This document shows, in pieces, positions 15,701 through 23,737 of a stretch of 64,000 nucleotides of DNA. Source of the stretch: Mumia flava. GTDB lineage: Bacteria; Actinomycetota; Actinomycetes; Propionibacteriales; Nocardioidaceae. Position 1 is the first letter of the stretch. Each line of letters opens with the position of its first letter. A program made the translations under genes and the position numbers. The notes beneath the pieces are model-generated. The model was not told where the DNA came from and searched no databases. It worked only from the letters and a program-made list of their open reading frames with translations. The DNA is taken from positions 434,001 through 498,000 of the forward strand of contig NZ_PGEZ01000002.1 in NCBI RefSeq assembly GCF_002797495.1, written 5' to 3'.

Positions 15701-17245
15701 CTAATCCTTCTTTGATAGGTACCCGAGAAGAATACTGTTGACGCTCCGAATGACTAAAGATGGCATGCGCGCACCTTCCTTTCGCGCAAGTTCCTGCCCC
15801 AGGCCCAGCGCAACTGCAACTCGCCAAACCGGCTCCAGTTCTTGACCTGGTAACTCACAGTACGCTCGCATGAACGGATGAGACTGGTTCACCTTTATGA
15901 TCACGTGAGGCTCCCCGGTTGACCCGACATCAGTGGCGACACCGAGCCAATCATCGTCTCCTTCGTCCGAAACCAGCCTAAGCGATACCTTCCATACCGC
16001 ACCGTCGATCGGCATCCCCAACTCACGATCCACGTGAATTTGCGGACCTGCATTATTGCCGACAGTCGAGCTATTATGCTCGAACGTCGCTTCGACCGGC
16101 ACAGCCGGCGGGCTAGTCAGTAAGTCGGGCGCTGCAAGCAGCGATGATGCGATGTTTCCCGCTGCCGTTTCGGCTTGCCGCGTGGAACCCTTCGAAAGGG
16201 TCCGGGAACGATAATTCTGTGCCTGCTTCAATAGCGGCAGATCTTCATCTTCTAGTTCGGTTCGCAGCAGTTCGACAAACTCGTCTTCTTCGTCGTGCCA
16301 CACAAGTGCGTCTTTCGTGTAGGTCACGTCGAACTCGTCCATGTGAAGCTCGCCAAAAAGCCGCTGCGACTGGAAAGTGTTCCCCGCACCGAAGACTCGC
16401 TCGGGTCTGTATGTATCCTCGCCCGCACCGGTCACGACCTTGTCACGATAGAACAGCGCGAGTCCAGCCATCGACGTTGAGCCCGTCTCGCGAATCGCAA
16501 CGAAACCTAGGACCCGCCTCCCTGACCGCAGGGTAACGTCGACCGGTCGGCGCCACTCAATTGCGCCACCGTGAGGGTCCTTCCAGAGCGGGGCTGTCAA
16601 GACTGCCGGTTCGTCGTACTCTATCCGCTCACCATTGAATACAATGTCGACGTCGCCGCGCCTGATGAATTGGCGATAGATCGACCCGAGATACTGTCGA
16701 ATCTTCCCTACCGTTCGCCGCCTCGGTGTGCGGTGCAAACTCGTCATCCTGATCTCGGTTCCGTGTCGATCCCACGGTGCGACGGACTCCCGGACGACCA
16801 GGTTCTCTTCGTGTGCCTCAACGATCGCCGGAACATCGAACAGAACGGTCCGTTTGCATTCCTCGCCTATCGAACTGGATTCCAACGTCCAGCTGCGAGA
16901 GAACCAACAACACGCGGCCTTCATTCCGATGCCGAACTGTGAAAGGCCGCTCGTGTCCGCGGGTGGCTCTCCCACCTGAAAGGCTCGCTGCCAGTCAGCC
17001 ACCGAGATCCCGGCGGCGTTGTCGCGGACCGTGATCATCCCGCCCTCCGTCGGATCAACCACGATCTCGACCCGCAGCCGGTAGTCTGATCCATGAAGGT
17101 CGCGAAGGCGGTCACGGCTCGCAACGTAACTCTGAATCGAGTTGTCGACTAGTTCGCCAAGGGCATACCACGGCTGATACTTCATGTGTGGGAACAGTCC
17201 CAACATGCCGACGCCAGGTCGGATGCTGACGGTCTCCTCAGTCAC
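15701..17245 (-). CDS. MutL/MORC-type GHKL ATPase
   Basis: A 514-residue protein with an N-terminal GHKL ATP-binding fold. The N box is ELVDNSIQSY (E31, D34, N35), the G1 box VRDNAAGISV (about 74-83) and the G2 region LSQFGIGMKAA (about 101-111). The following S5-like region contains RHGTEIRM and a basic stretch. The C-terminal 150 residues are not a MutL endonuclease domain that I can identify; no DQHAAHERxxYE-like motif is visible. Prokaryotic MORC/MutL ATPases of this kind are associated with restriction-modification and Z1 modules. First gene of the leftward three-gene operon; a divergent promoter region of about 90 bp separates it from vsr. Confidence 0.87.
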   Translation of the reverse strand: MTEETVSIRPGVGMLGLFPHMKYQPWYALGELVDNSIQSYVASRDRLRDLHGSDYRLRVEIVVDPTEGGMITVRDNAAGISVADWQRAFQVGEPPADTSGLSQFGIGMKAACCWFSRSWTLESSSIGEECKRTVLFDVPAIVEAHEENLVVRESVAPWDRHGTEIRMTSLHRTPRRRTVGKIRQYLGSIYRQFIRRGDVDIVFNGERIEYDEPAVLTAPLWKDPHGGAIEWRRPVDVTLRSGRRVLGFVAIRETGSTSMAGLALFYRDKVVTGAGEDTYRPERVFGAGNTFQSQRLFGELHMDEFDVTYTKDALVWHDEEDEFVELLRTELEDEDLPLLKQAQNYRSRTLSKGSTRQAETAAGNIASSLLAAPDLLTSPPAVPVEATFEHNSSTVGNNAGPQIHVDRELGMPIDGAVWKVSLRLVSDEGDDDWLGVATDVGSTGEPHVIIKVNQSHPFMRAYCELPGQELEPVWRVAVALGLGQELARKEGARMPSLVIRSVNSILLGYLSKKD

Positions 17246-17320
17246 GGCACTCCCTGAATCGTGTGGCTGTGCTCACCACCCTATTCACCATGCGCGAGTT
17301 TTGTGCAGGATCCAAGATGC

Positions 17321-17328
17321 GAGGGAGG
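17321..17328 (+). promoter_or_regulatory. Ribosome binding site setting a TTG start for vsr
   Basis: GAGGGAGG, 8 nt before a TTG at 17337. The ATG at 17184 in the same frame lies inside the divergent MutL-like gene and has no such site. Confidence 0.65.
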
Positions 17329-17336
17329 TCGCCACT

Positions 17337-17873
17337 TTGATCTCGGACGCCGAGGACACACCCGGGGGGGTCGTTCAAGGCAGGTCGCCAGGCGAGCCTG
17401 ACCGGGTCCGGCCCGAGCGCGCCGTGAGCCTGCGCATGGCGATACGACCGCGCCGTGACACGGCCCCGGAGCTCGCTCTTCGGCGCGCCATGCACGCTCT
17501 AGGGCTGCGCTATCGGTTGCAGTGGGCACTACCCTGGAACAGGCGTTGCAAGGTCGACGTCGTGTTCACGAGAGCCAAGGTGGCGGTTTTCGTCGATGGT
17601 TGCTTCTGGCATGGCTGTCCACGTCACTGCGTTCAACCCCAGAGGAATGGCGACTGGTGGCGGTGGAAAATCACGCGGAATCAGGAACGTGACCAAGTCA
17701 CGACTCAGTCACTAGAGCGTGAGGGGTGGACCGTTCTGAGGTTCTGGGAGCATGAAGACCCCCAGGTCTGCGCAGATGTCGTCTATGAGCGGGTCATGGC
17801 CGTCGAATCACAGGAAGGTCTGGCGACGCCAGGACAGCATCAACGAGGCTCTGGCCGCCCTGCTCAGCGATGA
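17337..17873 (+). CDS. vsr: Very short patch repair endonuclease (Vsr)
   Basis: A 178-residue protein with the Vsr core: MAIRPRRDTAPELALRRAMH, RCKVDVVFTRAKVAVFVDG, CFWHGCPRHC and WWRWKITRNQERD, then GWTVLRFWEHED. The FVDGCFWHGCP block holds zinc and active-site residues of the family. Vsr nicks DNA at T:G mismatches made by deamination of 5-methylcytosine, so it fits the adjacent C5-cytosine methyltransferase. The start is taken as TTG at 17337 from its ribosome site; it is divergent from the MutL-like gene. Its last 80 bases overlap the 3' end of the methyltransferase on the other strand, so transcription from each gene runs antisense into the other. Confidence 0.85.
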   Translation: MISDAEDTPGGVVQGRSPGEPDRVRPERAVSLRMAIRPRRDTAPELALRRAMHALGLRYRLQWALPWNRRCKVDVVFTRAKVAVFVDGCFWHGCPRHCVQPQRNGDWWRWKITRNQERDQVTTQSLEREGWTVLRFWEHEDPQVCADVVYERVMAVESQEGLATPGQHQRGSGRPAQR

Positions 17874-19095
17874 GATCCGCGTCGCGCGCGACATGGCGGC
17901 GAATCGCGAAGTAGGCTACCCCAATGTTGATCGCGTTCCCGAGTTGTTTGAACGAACGCGAGTCTGGCTGATGGTCCAGTTGAAACCAATCTGGGAAGCC
18001 TTGGAGTCGTGCTGCCTCACGCGGACTCATTCGACGGCCGAGGGGACCAATGAGAGGTGTCTGCGCCATGGCGACGAGCGCTGGCGAGTACGTGAGCTTC
18101 TTCGCTCGAATGCCCGAAGGCCGGAGGTGCAGGAGGCACTGATCGAGATCCCGTGGCGAGTCCTGCGCCTGCCATTCGAGTTTCTGTCGACTCAGTGGAA
18201 AACTGTTGAGTCGAGGATTTGCTCTTAACCAGGCCCTAATGATGGACCGATGGTCGCAGTAGAAGTCGATGTTCTTCTGCTCGAGCACCTGCTTCCAGCG
18301 CGGGGCATCCGGGTCAACCACTGCGTCATCGGACCAATACGTCGACCACAATGGAAACCCTGGAAGGCGAATATCTCTCGTTCGGCGAAGGAAGTCGTTC
18401 CAGACGTCCAGCCACTCTCGTTCCTCGCTGGAGAACCGATATCGCGAGTGCTCCACTGATTCATCCGGGTCCACGATCTGCTGCAAGAGGTCCCATGCAT
18501 CAGGAGACCATGACAGGTCTGGTACTCGAGCAACGGATGGCTCCACGTGAACATCCCGCACTGCGCGCTCGCCGACATACGTGCCCATAATGTAAACCCG
18601 ATCGCGTGACTGCGGCGCTCCGCCCACGGTCGGACTAAGTCGGTGAGGACTGATGACGCACGGCGTCGCGGATACGCGATAGCCCGCTTCACGAAGGCCT
18701 CCGATGACCTCTCTCCAGGTCGACTGCTGTCTCGGCCCAGCGATGTTGCGGACGTTCTCTAACACTACGAGCGGTGGCCGATAGCGCTTCAGAATCTTGA
18801 CGATCTCGGTGAACAGTTGCCCTCGTCGTTCCTCCATTCCGCGTTGCCGCCCTGACTTGCTGAACGGCTGGCAAGGAAACCCCCCCGCCAGGACAGAGTG
18901 GTGACCGATCTCTTCGAGACGCGGCCCAGCCATCTCCACGACGTCGTGCTCCGGGTCAACCCCCCAGTTGCGCTTGTACGTTTCCCGGGCTGCCTCATCA
19001 AGCTCGACCGCCAGCGTCAGATCGCCCCCAAGCGCACCCAGGGCAGCATGGAAACCGCCTATGCCAGCGAAGAGGTCGATGTACGAGAATGACAC
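17794..19095 (-). CDS. dcm: DNA (cytosine-5-)-methyltransferase
   Basis: A 433-residue C5-cytosine methyltransferase with motif I DLFAGIGG (residues 7-14), motif IV GGFPCQPFSKSG with the catalytic cysteine C75, motif VI VVLENVRN, motif VIII QSRDRVYIMG (about 170) and motifs IX-X AARLQGFPDWFQ and QLGNAINIGVA near the C-terminus. The target-recognition region is about residues 230-350. It transfers a methyl group from SAM to C5 of cytosine in a recognition site that cannot be read from the sequence. Convergent with vsr with an 80-nt overlap. It may protect host DNA from the MutL/Z1/DUF4420 module, although it lies on its own transcript from the far end. Confidence 0.92.
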   Translation of the reverse strand: MSFSYIDLFAGIGGFHAALGALGGDLTLAVELDEAARETYKRNWGVDPEHDVVEMAGPRLEEIGHHSVLAGGFPCQPFSKSGRQRGMEERRGQLFTEIVKILKRYRPPLVVLENVRNIAGPRQQSTWREVIGGLREAGYRVSATPCVISPHRLSPTVGGAPQSRDRVYIMGTYVGERAVRDVHVEPSVARVPDLSWSPDAWDLLQQIVDPDESVEHSRYRFSSEEREWLDVWNDFLRRTRDIRLPGFPLWSTYWSDDAVVDPDAPRWKQVLEQKNIDFYCDHRSIIRAWLRANPRLNSFPLSRQKLEWQAQDSPRDLDQCLLHLRPSGIRAKKLTYSPALVAMAQTPLIGPLGRRMSPREAARLQGFPDWFQLDHQPDSRSFKQLGNAINIGVAYFAIRRHVARDADLIAEQGGQSLVDAVLASPDLPVIRRP

Positions 19096-19174
19096 GTATG
19101 TAGTTTACCTCGCTTAGCGCCCCGGGACGCGCGAACCGCACGGCGACAACCGGCGCCTGTGAAAGGCTTCGTGC

Positions 19175-19429
19175 ATGGCTCGTGTGACTAGGATCTTCCA
19201 CAACCCGATGGACTCGCGTCAGCACACCGAAGTTGAGTGTGGCTGGGCGAAAGTCAGTTCCACCGCAGGTGAGCCTCTGCTCCAGCTCAGCACATACGGC
19301 TCCGTGCAGAGGCGCTCGCAACCAAAGGTAAGCCAGACCCTCCAGTTCGACGAGAATCAGGCTCGCCAACTGCTGTCCGTTATCCACCGAACGTTTCCGG
19401 GGCTAGAGAGTGATCCCCACGCTCTCTAG
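19175..19429 (+). CDS. Conserved small protein of unknown function
   Basis: An 84-residue protein (FHNPMDSRQHTEVECGW, LLQLSTYGS, SQTLQFDENQARQLL). It has no signal peptide, membrane segment or metal-binding cluster. The pattern looks like a conserved short protein found in actinobacterial accessory regions, but I cannot assign a function. It begins 79 nt from the start of the divergent methyltransferase, so the two may share a promoter region. It ends before the hairpin terminator of nrdJ at 19487-19520. Confidence 0.6.
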   Translation: MARVTRIFHNPMDSRQHTEVECGWAKVSSTAGEPLLQLSTYGSVQRRSQPKVSQTLQFDENQARQLLSVIHRTFPGLESDPHAL

Positions 19430-19486
19430 CGTTGCGCGTTTACTCGTCACATCCTGACGAAGGTTCTATGCCTGCCAAAGCGACAG

Positions 19487-19520
19487 CGAGTGGGGCGCCC
19501 CCTCGGGAGCGCCCCACTCG
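19487..19520 (-). terminator. Hairpin terminator after nrdJ
   Basis: A 12-bp perfect GC-rich stem (CGAGTGGGGCGC at 19487-19498 pairing with 19509-19520) with a 10-nt loop, 11 nt beyond the nrdJ stop. It may also stop rightward transcription from the small gene at 19175. Confidence 0.75.
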
Positions 19521-19531
19521 TTGTCAGTCCA

Positions 19532-22498
19532 TCAGCTGCAGCCGCTCGTCGCGCCGCAGCCCTCGCACACGTGGCAGCTACCCGCCGGCCGCATCTTCGT
19601 CCCGCAGGTGAAGCAGAGCGGGGCGTCGACCTCAGTGCCGGAGATCACCTGCAGCAGCTCGGCTGAGGTGTGCGCCGAGCGCGGTGCGGGCTTGGCGGAC
19701 TCCGCCATGATCTCCGCGTCGTCGGCGTCGATCTGGGCTTCGCGCTCGAGTTCGGCGACGGAAGCGTCTCGATCACTCGCTTCGCTCGCGCCTCGACGGT
19801 CGGTGTCCGGTGCCGGTGAGGACTTGAGCGACTCCGACTCCGGGATCTCCTCGTCCTCCGCGGGGAGGTACGAGCCGGTGTCGAGCTGCCGCTGGCGCTC
19901 CTCGGCCGAGTAGATGCCGATCTGCGACCGCACGTCGAACGGCAGGTAGTCCAGCGCGAGCCTGCGGAAGATGTAGTCCATGATCGACTGGCTCATCCGC
20001 ACGTCCGGGTCGTCGGTCAGACCGGCCGGCTCGAACTTGAGGTTCGTGAACTTCTGCACGTACGTCTCGAGCGGCACCCCGTACTGGAGGCCGATCGACA
20101 CCGCGATCGAGAACGCGTCCATCACGCCGGCCAGGGTCGAACCCTGCTTACCGAGCTTGAGGAACACCTCGCCGAGACCGTCGTCCGGGTACGAGCCGGA
20201 GGTCATGTAGCCCTCGGCACCGCCCACGGTGAACGACTGCGTGATCGACGGCCGCTTCTTCGGGAGCCGCTTGCGGGTCGGCTTCTCGATGACGACGGTC
20301 TTGACCTCGGGCTCGGCCGGGTCTCGATCACTCGCTTCGCTCGCGCCTCGACCATCGGCATCAGCGGACTTCTTCTTCTCGACCGACAGCGGCTGGCCGA
20401 CCTTGCAGTTGTCGCGGTACACCGCGAGTGCCTTCAGGCCGAGCTTCCAGCCCTGGAAGTAGATGTCCTGGATCTCCTCGACGGTCGCCGTCTCCGGCAT
20501 GTTGACCGTCTTCGAGATCGCGCCCGACAGGAACGGCTGCGTCGCCGCCATCATCCGGACGTGGCCCATCGGCTTGATGGCCCGCTCCCCCATTGCGCAG
20601 TCGAACACCTCGTAGTGCTCCGGCTTGAGCCCCGGCGCGTCGATGACGTGTCCGTGCTCGGCGATGTACTCGACGATCGCCTCGATCGTCTCGGTCGTGT
20701 AGCCGAGCTTCTTCAGCGCGGCCGGGACCGTCTGGTTGACGATCTGCATCGACCCACCGCCGACGAGCTTCTTGAACTTGACCAGCGAGAAGTCCGGCTC
20801 GATGCCGGTCGTGTCGCAGTCCATCATGAAGCCGATCGTGCCGGTGGGCGCGAGCACCGACGCCTGGGCGTTGCGCCACCCATTCTTGGTGCCGATCTCG
20901 ATGCCCTTGGCCCACTGCTTCGTGGCCTCGCGGTGCACGGCGATGTCCATCGCGTGCATCGTGCGGACCGCGTCGTTGGCCGCCTGGTGCTTGCGCATCA
21001 CCCGAGCGTGCGGCTCCGCGTTCTGCTTGAAGCCGTCGTACGGGCCGACGACGCCGGCGAGCTCCGCCGAGCGGCGGTACGACGTGCCGGTCATCAGCGA
21101 CGTGATCGACGCGGCGAGCGCGCGGCCGCCGTCGGAGTCGTACGCGAGGCCGGACGCCATCAGCAGCGCGCCGAGGTTCGCGTACCCGATGCCGAGCTGG
21201 CGGAACTTCCGCGTGGTCTCGCCGATCGCCTCGGTCGGGAAGTCCGCGAAGCAGATCGAGATGTCCATCGCGGTGATGATCAGCTCGACGGCCTTCACGA
21301 ACGTCGCACTGTCGAACGACCCGTCGTCCTGCAGGAACTTCAGCAGGTTGAGGCTCGCGAGGTTGCACGACGAGTTGTCGAGGTGCATGTACTCAGAGCA
21401 CGGGTTGGACGCGGTGATCCGACCGGTCTCCGGCGTGGTGTGCCAGTCGTTGATCGTCGTGTCGTACTGCAGACCCGGGTCGGCGCACTCCCACGCCGCC
21501 TGCGCGATGTCGGCGAACAGCTTCTTCGCGTCGACGGTGTCGATGACCTCGCCGGTCGTCCGGGCGCGCAGCCCGAAGTCGGTGCCGTCCTCGACCGCGC
21601 GCATGAACTCGTCGGTGACGCGGACGGAGTTGTTGGCGTTCTGGTACTGGACCGAGGTGATGTCGTCCCCGCCGAGGTCCATGTCGAACCCGGCGTCACG
21701 CAGCACGCGGATCTTGTCCTCCTCGCGCGCCTTCGTCTGGACGAACTCCTCGACGTCGGGGTGGTCGACGTCGAGCACGACCATCTTCGCCGCACGTCGC
21801 GTCGCGCCGCCGGACTTGATCGTCCCCGCCGACGCATCCGCGCCGCGCATGAAGGAGACGGGACCGGACGCCGTACCGCCCGAGGAGCGCAGCAGCTCCT
21901 TGCTCGAGCGGATCCGCGAGAGGTTCAGGCCGGCGCCGGAGCCGCCCTTGAAGATCAGGCCCTCCTCCTTGTACCAGTTCAGGATCGAGTCCATCGAGTC
22001 GTCGACGGCGAGGATGAAGCACGCGGACACCTGCTGCGGGCTGGAGGTGCCGACGTTGAACCACACCGGGCTGTTGAAGCTGAAGACCTGGTGGAGAAGC
22101 ATGTACGTGAGCTCGTGCTCGAAGACCTCGGCGTCGGACTCCGTGGCGAAGTAGCCGTGGTCCTTGCCGGCCTTCACGTAGGTGAGCACGACGCGGTCGA
22201 GCAGCTGCTTGAGCGACTGCTCGCGGTCCTCGGAGCCGACGGCCCCGCGGAAGTACTTCGTCGTCACGATCGTCGACGCGTTCGCGCTCCAGAAGTCGGG
22301 GAACTCAACACCCCGCTGCTCGAAGACGGTCTCGCCGGTCTTCCAGTTCTGCTGCACGACGTCGCGACGCTCCCACGTCACGTCGTCGTACGGGTGCACA
22401 CCCTCGGTGGTGTAGACCCGGTCGATCGTCAGGCCCTTGCTCCGCCCCCGTGCCCGGCCGCCCTTGCGACCGGTCGGACCGCTGACCGTCTCCGTCAT
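19532..22498 (-). CDS. nrdJ: Vitamin B12-dependent (class II) ribonucleotide reductase
   Basis: A 988-residue adenosylcobalamin-dependent ribonucleotide reductase, making deoxyribonucleotides without oxygen dependence. Family signatures are NSPVWFNVGT, SACFILAVDDSMDSI, NPCSEYMHLDNSSCNLASLN, LAPTGTIGFMMDCDTTGIEPD, and a C-terminal cysteine cluster (LCFTCGTKMRPAGSCHVCEG) for zinc and re-reduction. Two linker regions carry the same in-frame peptide [10 protein letters not shown], at about residues 716-726 and 901-910; both are encoded by copies of a 32-bp dispersed repeat. The start at 22498 lies 93 nt after nrdR on the same strand, so the two are probably co-transcribed from the NrdR-boxed promoter. 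A hairpin terminator follows. No cobalamin riboswitch was seen. Confidence 0.96.
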   Translation of the reverse strand: MTETVSGPTGRKGGRARGRSKGLTIDRVYTTEGVHPYDDVTWERRDVVQQNWKTGETVFEQRGVEFPDFWSANASTIVTTKYFRGAVGSEDREQSLKQLLDRVVLTYVKAGKDHGYFATESDAEVFEHELTYMLLHQVFSFNSPVWFNVGTSSPQQVSACFILAVDDSMDSILNWYKEEGLIFKGGSGAGLNLSRIRSSKELLRSSGGTASGPVSFMRGADASAGTIKSGGATRRAAKMVVLDVDHPDVEEFVQTKAREEDKIRVLRDAGFDMDLGGDDITSVQYQNANNSVRVTDEFMRAVEDGTDFGLRARTTGEVIDTVDAKKLFADIAQAAWECADPGLQYDTTINDWHTTPETGRITASNPCSEYMHLDNSSCNLASLNLLKFLQDDGSFDSATFVKAVELIITAMDISICFADFPTEAIGETTRKFRQLGIGYANLGALLMASGLAYDSDGGRALAASITSLMTGTSYRRSAELAGVVGPYDGFKQNAEPHARVMRKHQAANDAVRTMHAMDIAVHREATKQWAKGIEIGTKNGWRNAQASVLAPTGTIGFMMDCDTTGIEPDFSLVKFKKLVGGGSMQIVNQTVPAALKKLGYTTETIEAIVEYIAEHGHVIDAPGLKPEHYEVFDCAMGERAIKPMGHVRMMAATQPFLSGAISKTVNMPETATVEEIQDIYFQGWKLGLKALAVYRDNCKVGQPLSVEKKKSADADGRGASEASDRDPAEPEVKTVVIEKPTRKRLPKKRPSITQSFTVGGAEGYMTSGSYPDDGLGEVFLKLGKQGSTLAGVMDAFSIAVSIGLQYGVPLETYVQKFTNLKFEPAGLTDDPDVRMSQSIMDYIFRRLALDYLPFDVRSQIGIYSAEERQRQLDTGSYLPAEDEEIPESESLKSSPAPDTDRRGASEASDRDASVAELEREAQIDADDAEIMAESAKPAPRSAHTSAELLQVISGTEVDAPLCFTCGTKMRPAGSCHVCEGCGATSGCS
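19766..19797 (-). repeat. 32-bp dispersed repeat copy inside nrdJ (distal)
   Basis: On the + strand it begins GTCTCGATCACTCGC and ends GCGCCTCGAC. In the nrdJ frame it encodes [10 protein letters not shown] near residue 905. Same unit as 20321-20352 and the intergenic copies at 25228, 26756, 26807, 27323, 27373, 27423 and 55314. Confidence 0.85.
20321..20352 (-). repeat. 32-bp dispersed repeat copy inside nrdJ (proximal)
   Basis: Identical over its length to the copy at 19766 and in the same reading phase, encoding [10 protein letters not shown] near residue 720, in the linker before KKRPSITQSFTVGG. Confidence 0.85.
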
Positions 22499-22591
22499 CC
22501 TGTGCCTCTTCCCCTCTACGTGCTTCCCCGTGATGTGCTGCTGAGGTCCCGCCGGCTCGACCCGCCCCTTGCCGGTCGAGCCGGCGAACCC

Positions 22592-23083
22592 CTAGCTGTG
22601 CTTCGTCGACTCGGACTCCTTGACCAGGTCGCAGTCGGCGTCGGCCGCCATGAGCTCTGCGATCTCGTCAGCGAAGTCCGCCACGTCGGCGAAGTTCTTG
22701 TAGACGCTGGCGAACCGCAGGTATGCGACCTTGTCCAGCGCCTTGAGCGGCTCGAGCACAGCGAGCCCCACCTCGTGGGAGCTCACCTCTGCTCCCCCGC
22801 TTGCCCGCAGCGCGTGCTCGACGGCTTGGCCGAGCCGCGCCAGATCGTCCTCGGAGACCGGCCGGCCCTTGCACGCCTTGCGTACGCCGGCGACCGCCTT
22901 GTCCCGCGAGAACGGCTCGCTCGCTCCCGAGCGCTTGCACACCGTCAGCTGGATCTGCTCGACGGTGGTGAACCGCTTGTTGCACTCCGTGCACGTGCGG
23001 CGACGCTTGATCGCGCCCCCGTCGTCCGCGACACGGCTGTCGAGGACCCGGGTGTCGGTGTGTCGGCAGTACGGACAGTGCAT
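22592..23083 (-). CDS. nrdR: Transcriptional repressor NrdR
   Basis: A 163-residue NrdR. The zinc ribbon has C3, C6 (MHCPYC), C31 and C34 (RTCTECN). The ATP-cone domain follows with [25 protein letters not shown], and [10 protein letters not shown]-like residues ([14 protein letters not shown]). NrdR senses ATP/dATP and represses ribonucleotide reductase genes by binding paired NrdR boxes. Two such boxes lie about 85-130 nt upstream, so autoregulation together with nrdJ is expected. The C-terminal extension ([19 protein letters not shown]) is acidic. In many actinobacteria nrdR adjoins lexA and a LysM gene; here they are 16-22 kb away. Confidence 0.95.
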   Translation of the reverse strand: MHCPYCRHTDTRVLDSRVADDGGAIKRRRTCTECNKRFTTVEQIQLTVCKRSGASEPFSRDKAVAGVRKACKGRPVSEDDLARLGQAVEHALRASGGAEVSSHEVGLAVLEPLKALDKVAYLRFASVYKNFADVADFADEIAELMAADADCDLVKESESTKHS

Positions 23084-23168
23084 CCCGAGCCCCTCTCGTG
23101 CGTCGAGTCCTGTGGATGGAGTGTGGAGAACCCGGTCGATCCTGTGGGTTCGTCCACGGCCCCGTGTG

Positions 23169-23215
23169 GACTAGATGTGGATAACTACATCCGTGTAAGT
23201 ACTAGATGTAGTGGC
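23169..23215 (-). promoter_or_regulatory. Pair of NrdR boxes upstream of nrdR-nrdJ
   Basis: Two related sites, GACTAGATGTGGATAA and TACTAGATGTAGTGGC (shared core CTAGATGT at 23171 and 23202), are spaced exactly 31 bp, about three helical turns, which is the typical arrangement of NrdR boxes. They lie upstream of the leftward nrdR gene. Confidence 0.75.
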
Positions 23216-23458
23216 AACCGTACGCCCGGTCCCCAGGGCTTGCAAACCCACTCTCGCGTGTTGGTCCGACATTTTTCTGAGGTGTCCGTCTGCGCAGGTC
23301 AGAGGCGGTTCGGGCCGCCCTGGCTCGGCGTGTCGCGGCGCGCAACCTGGTCCTTTCCGCTGGTCGAGGCGGAGCGAAGCGGCTCCTTCCGCTGGTCGAG
23401 GCGGAGCGAGGCGGCTCCTTCCGCTGATCGAGGCGGAGCGAAGCGACGATCGAGACCC
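23216..23458. other. Non-coding stretch upstream of nrdR
   Basis: Holds no supported gene. Its right half is filled by the 32-bp tandem repeat at 23360-23455. Confidence 0.5.
23360..23455. repeat. Three 32-bp tandem repeat units
   Basis: Units start at 23360, 23392 and 23424, each beginning CTGGTCGAGGCGGAGCGA (third copy CTGATCGAGGCGGAGCGA). The last runs into CGATCGAGACCCTC. It resembles the reverse orientation of the 32-bp dispersed element (GGTCGAGGCG ... CGATCGAGAC) and abuts the stop of the DUF6343 gene. Confidence 0.8.
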
Positions 23459-23737
23459 TCACCCCCGGTGCCGTGGCCGCCCTTCCCGGTGCATGCGGCG
23501 CGCGACCACGACGGCGTCGATGATCGCGAGCACCGCCAGGAGTGCGGCGACGACACCGAGCTCCCGCACACCGGTCGCAGGGTCCGACATGAGGAATGCG
23601 CCGGCAGCCGCGACAGCGAACAGGATCGCGCCACCGATCGCGAGGACGAGACGGAGCCGGTACGGGCTGCGCGCCTTGGTGGGTTCGGTCCCCGTGTGCT
23701 GCAGATGAGGTCCGAAATGACTGGAAGAAGCACTCAT
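23459..23737 (-). CDS. DUF6343 family small membrane protein
   Basis: A 92-residue protein with a conserved EPTKARSPYRLRLVLA segment that fits DUF6343, then two hydrophobic segments (about residues 27-50 and 59-77) ending in a basic tail (RRMHREGRPRHRG). It is predicted to span the membrane twice. Function of the family is unknown to me. It is preceded on its strand by a free region shared with the divergent lipoprotein gene at 23855. An alternative start is the in-frame methionine-free region downstream; the ATG at 23737 has GGGGTGTGCC upstream, a weak site only. Confidence 0.65.
   Translation of the reverse strand: MSASSSHFGPHLQHTGTEPTKARSPYRLRLVLAIGGAILFAVAAAGAFLMSDPATGVRELGVVAALLAVLAIIDAVVVARRMHREGRPRHRG

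Noticed and set aside
15701-17245. A housekeeping MutL mismatch-repair protein
   Set aside because: It lacks a recognisable MutL C-terminal endonuclease region, lies in an operon with Z1 and DUF4420, and actinobacteria generally lack MutS/MutL repair.
19766-20352. An intein or duplicated domain in NrdJ
   Set aside because: The repeated unit is only about ten residues and matches a non-coding DNA repeat; no splicing motifs are present.
23169-23220. A cobalamin riboswitch before nrdR-nrdJ, because GCCACT is present
   Set aside because: The GCCACT string is part of the second NrdR box; no B12 box context or extended fold was visible.
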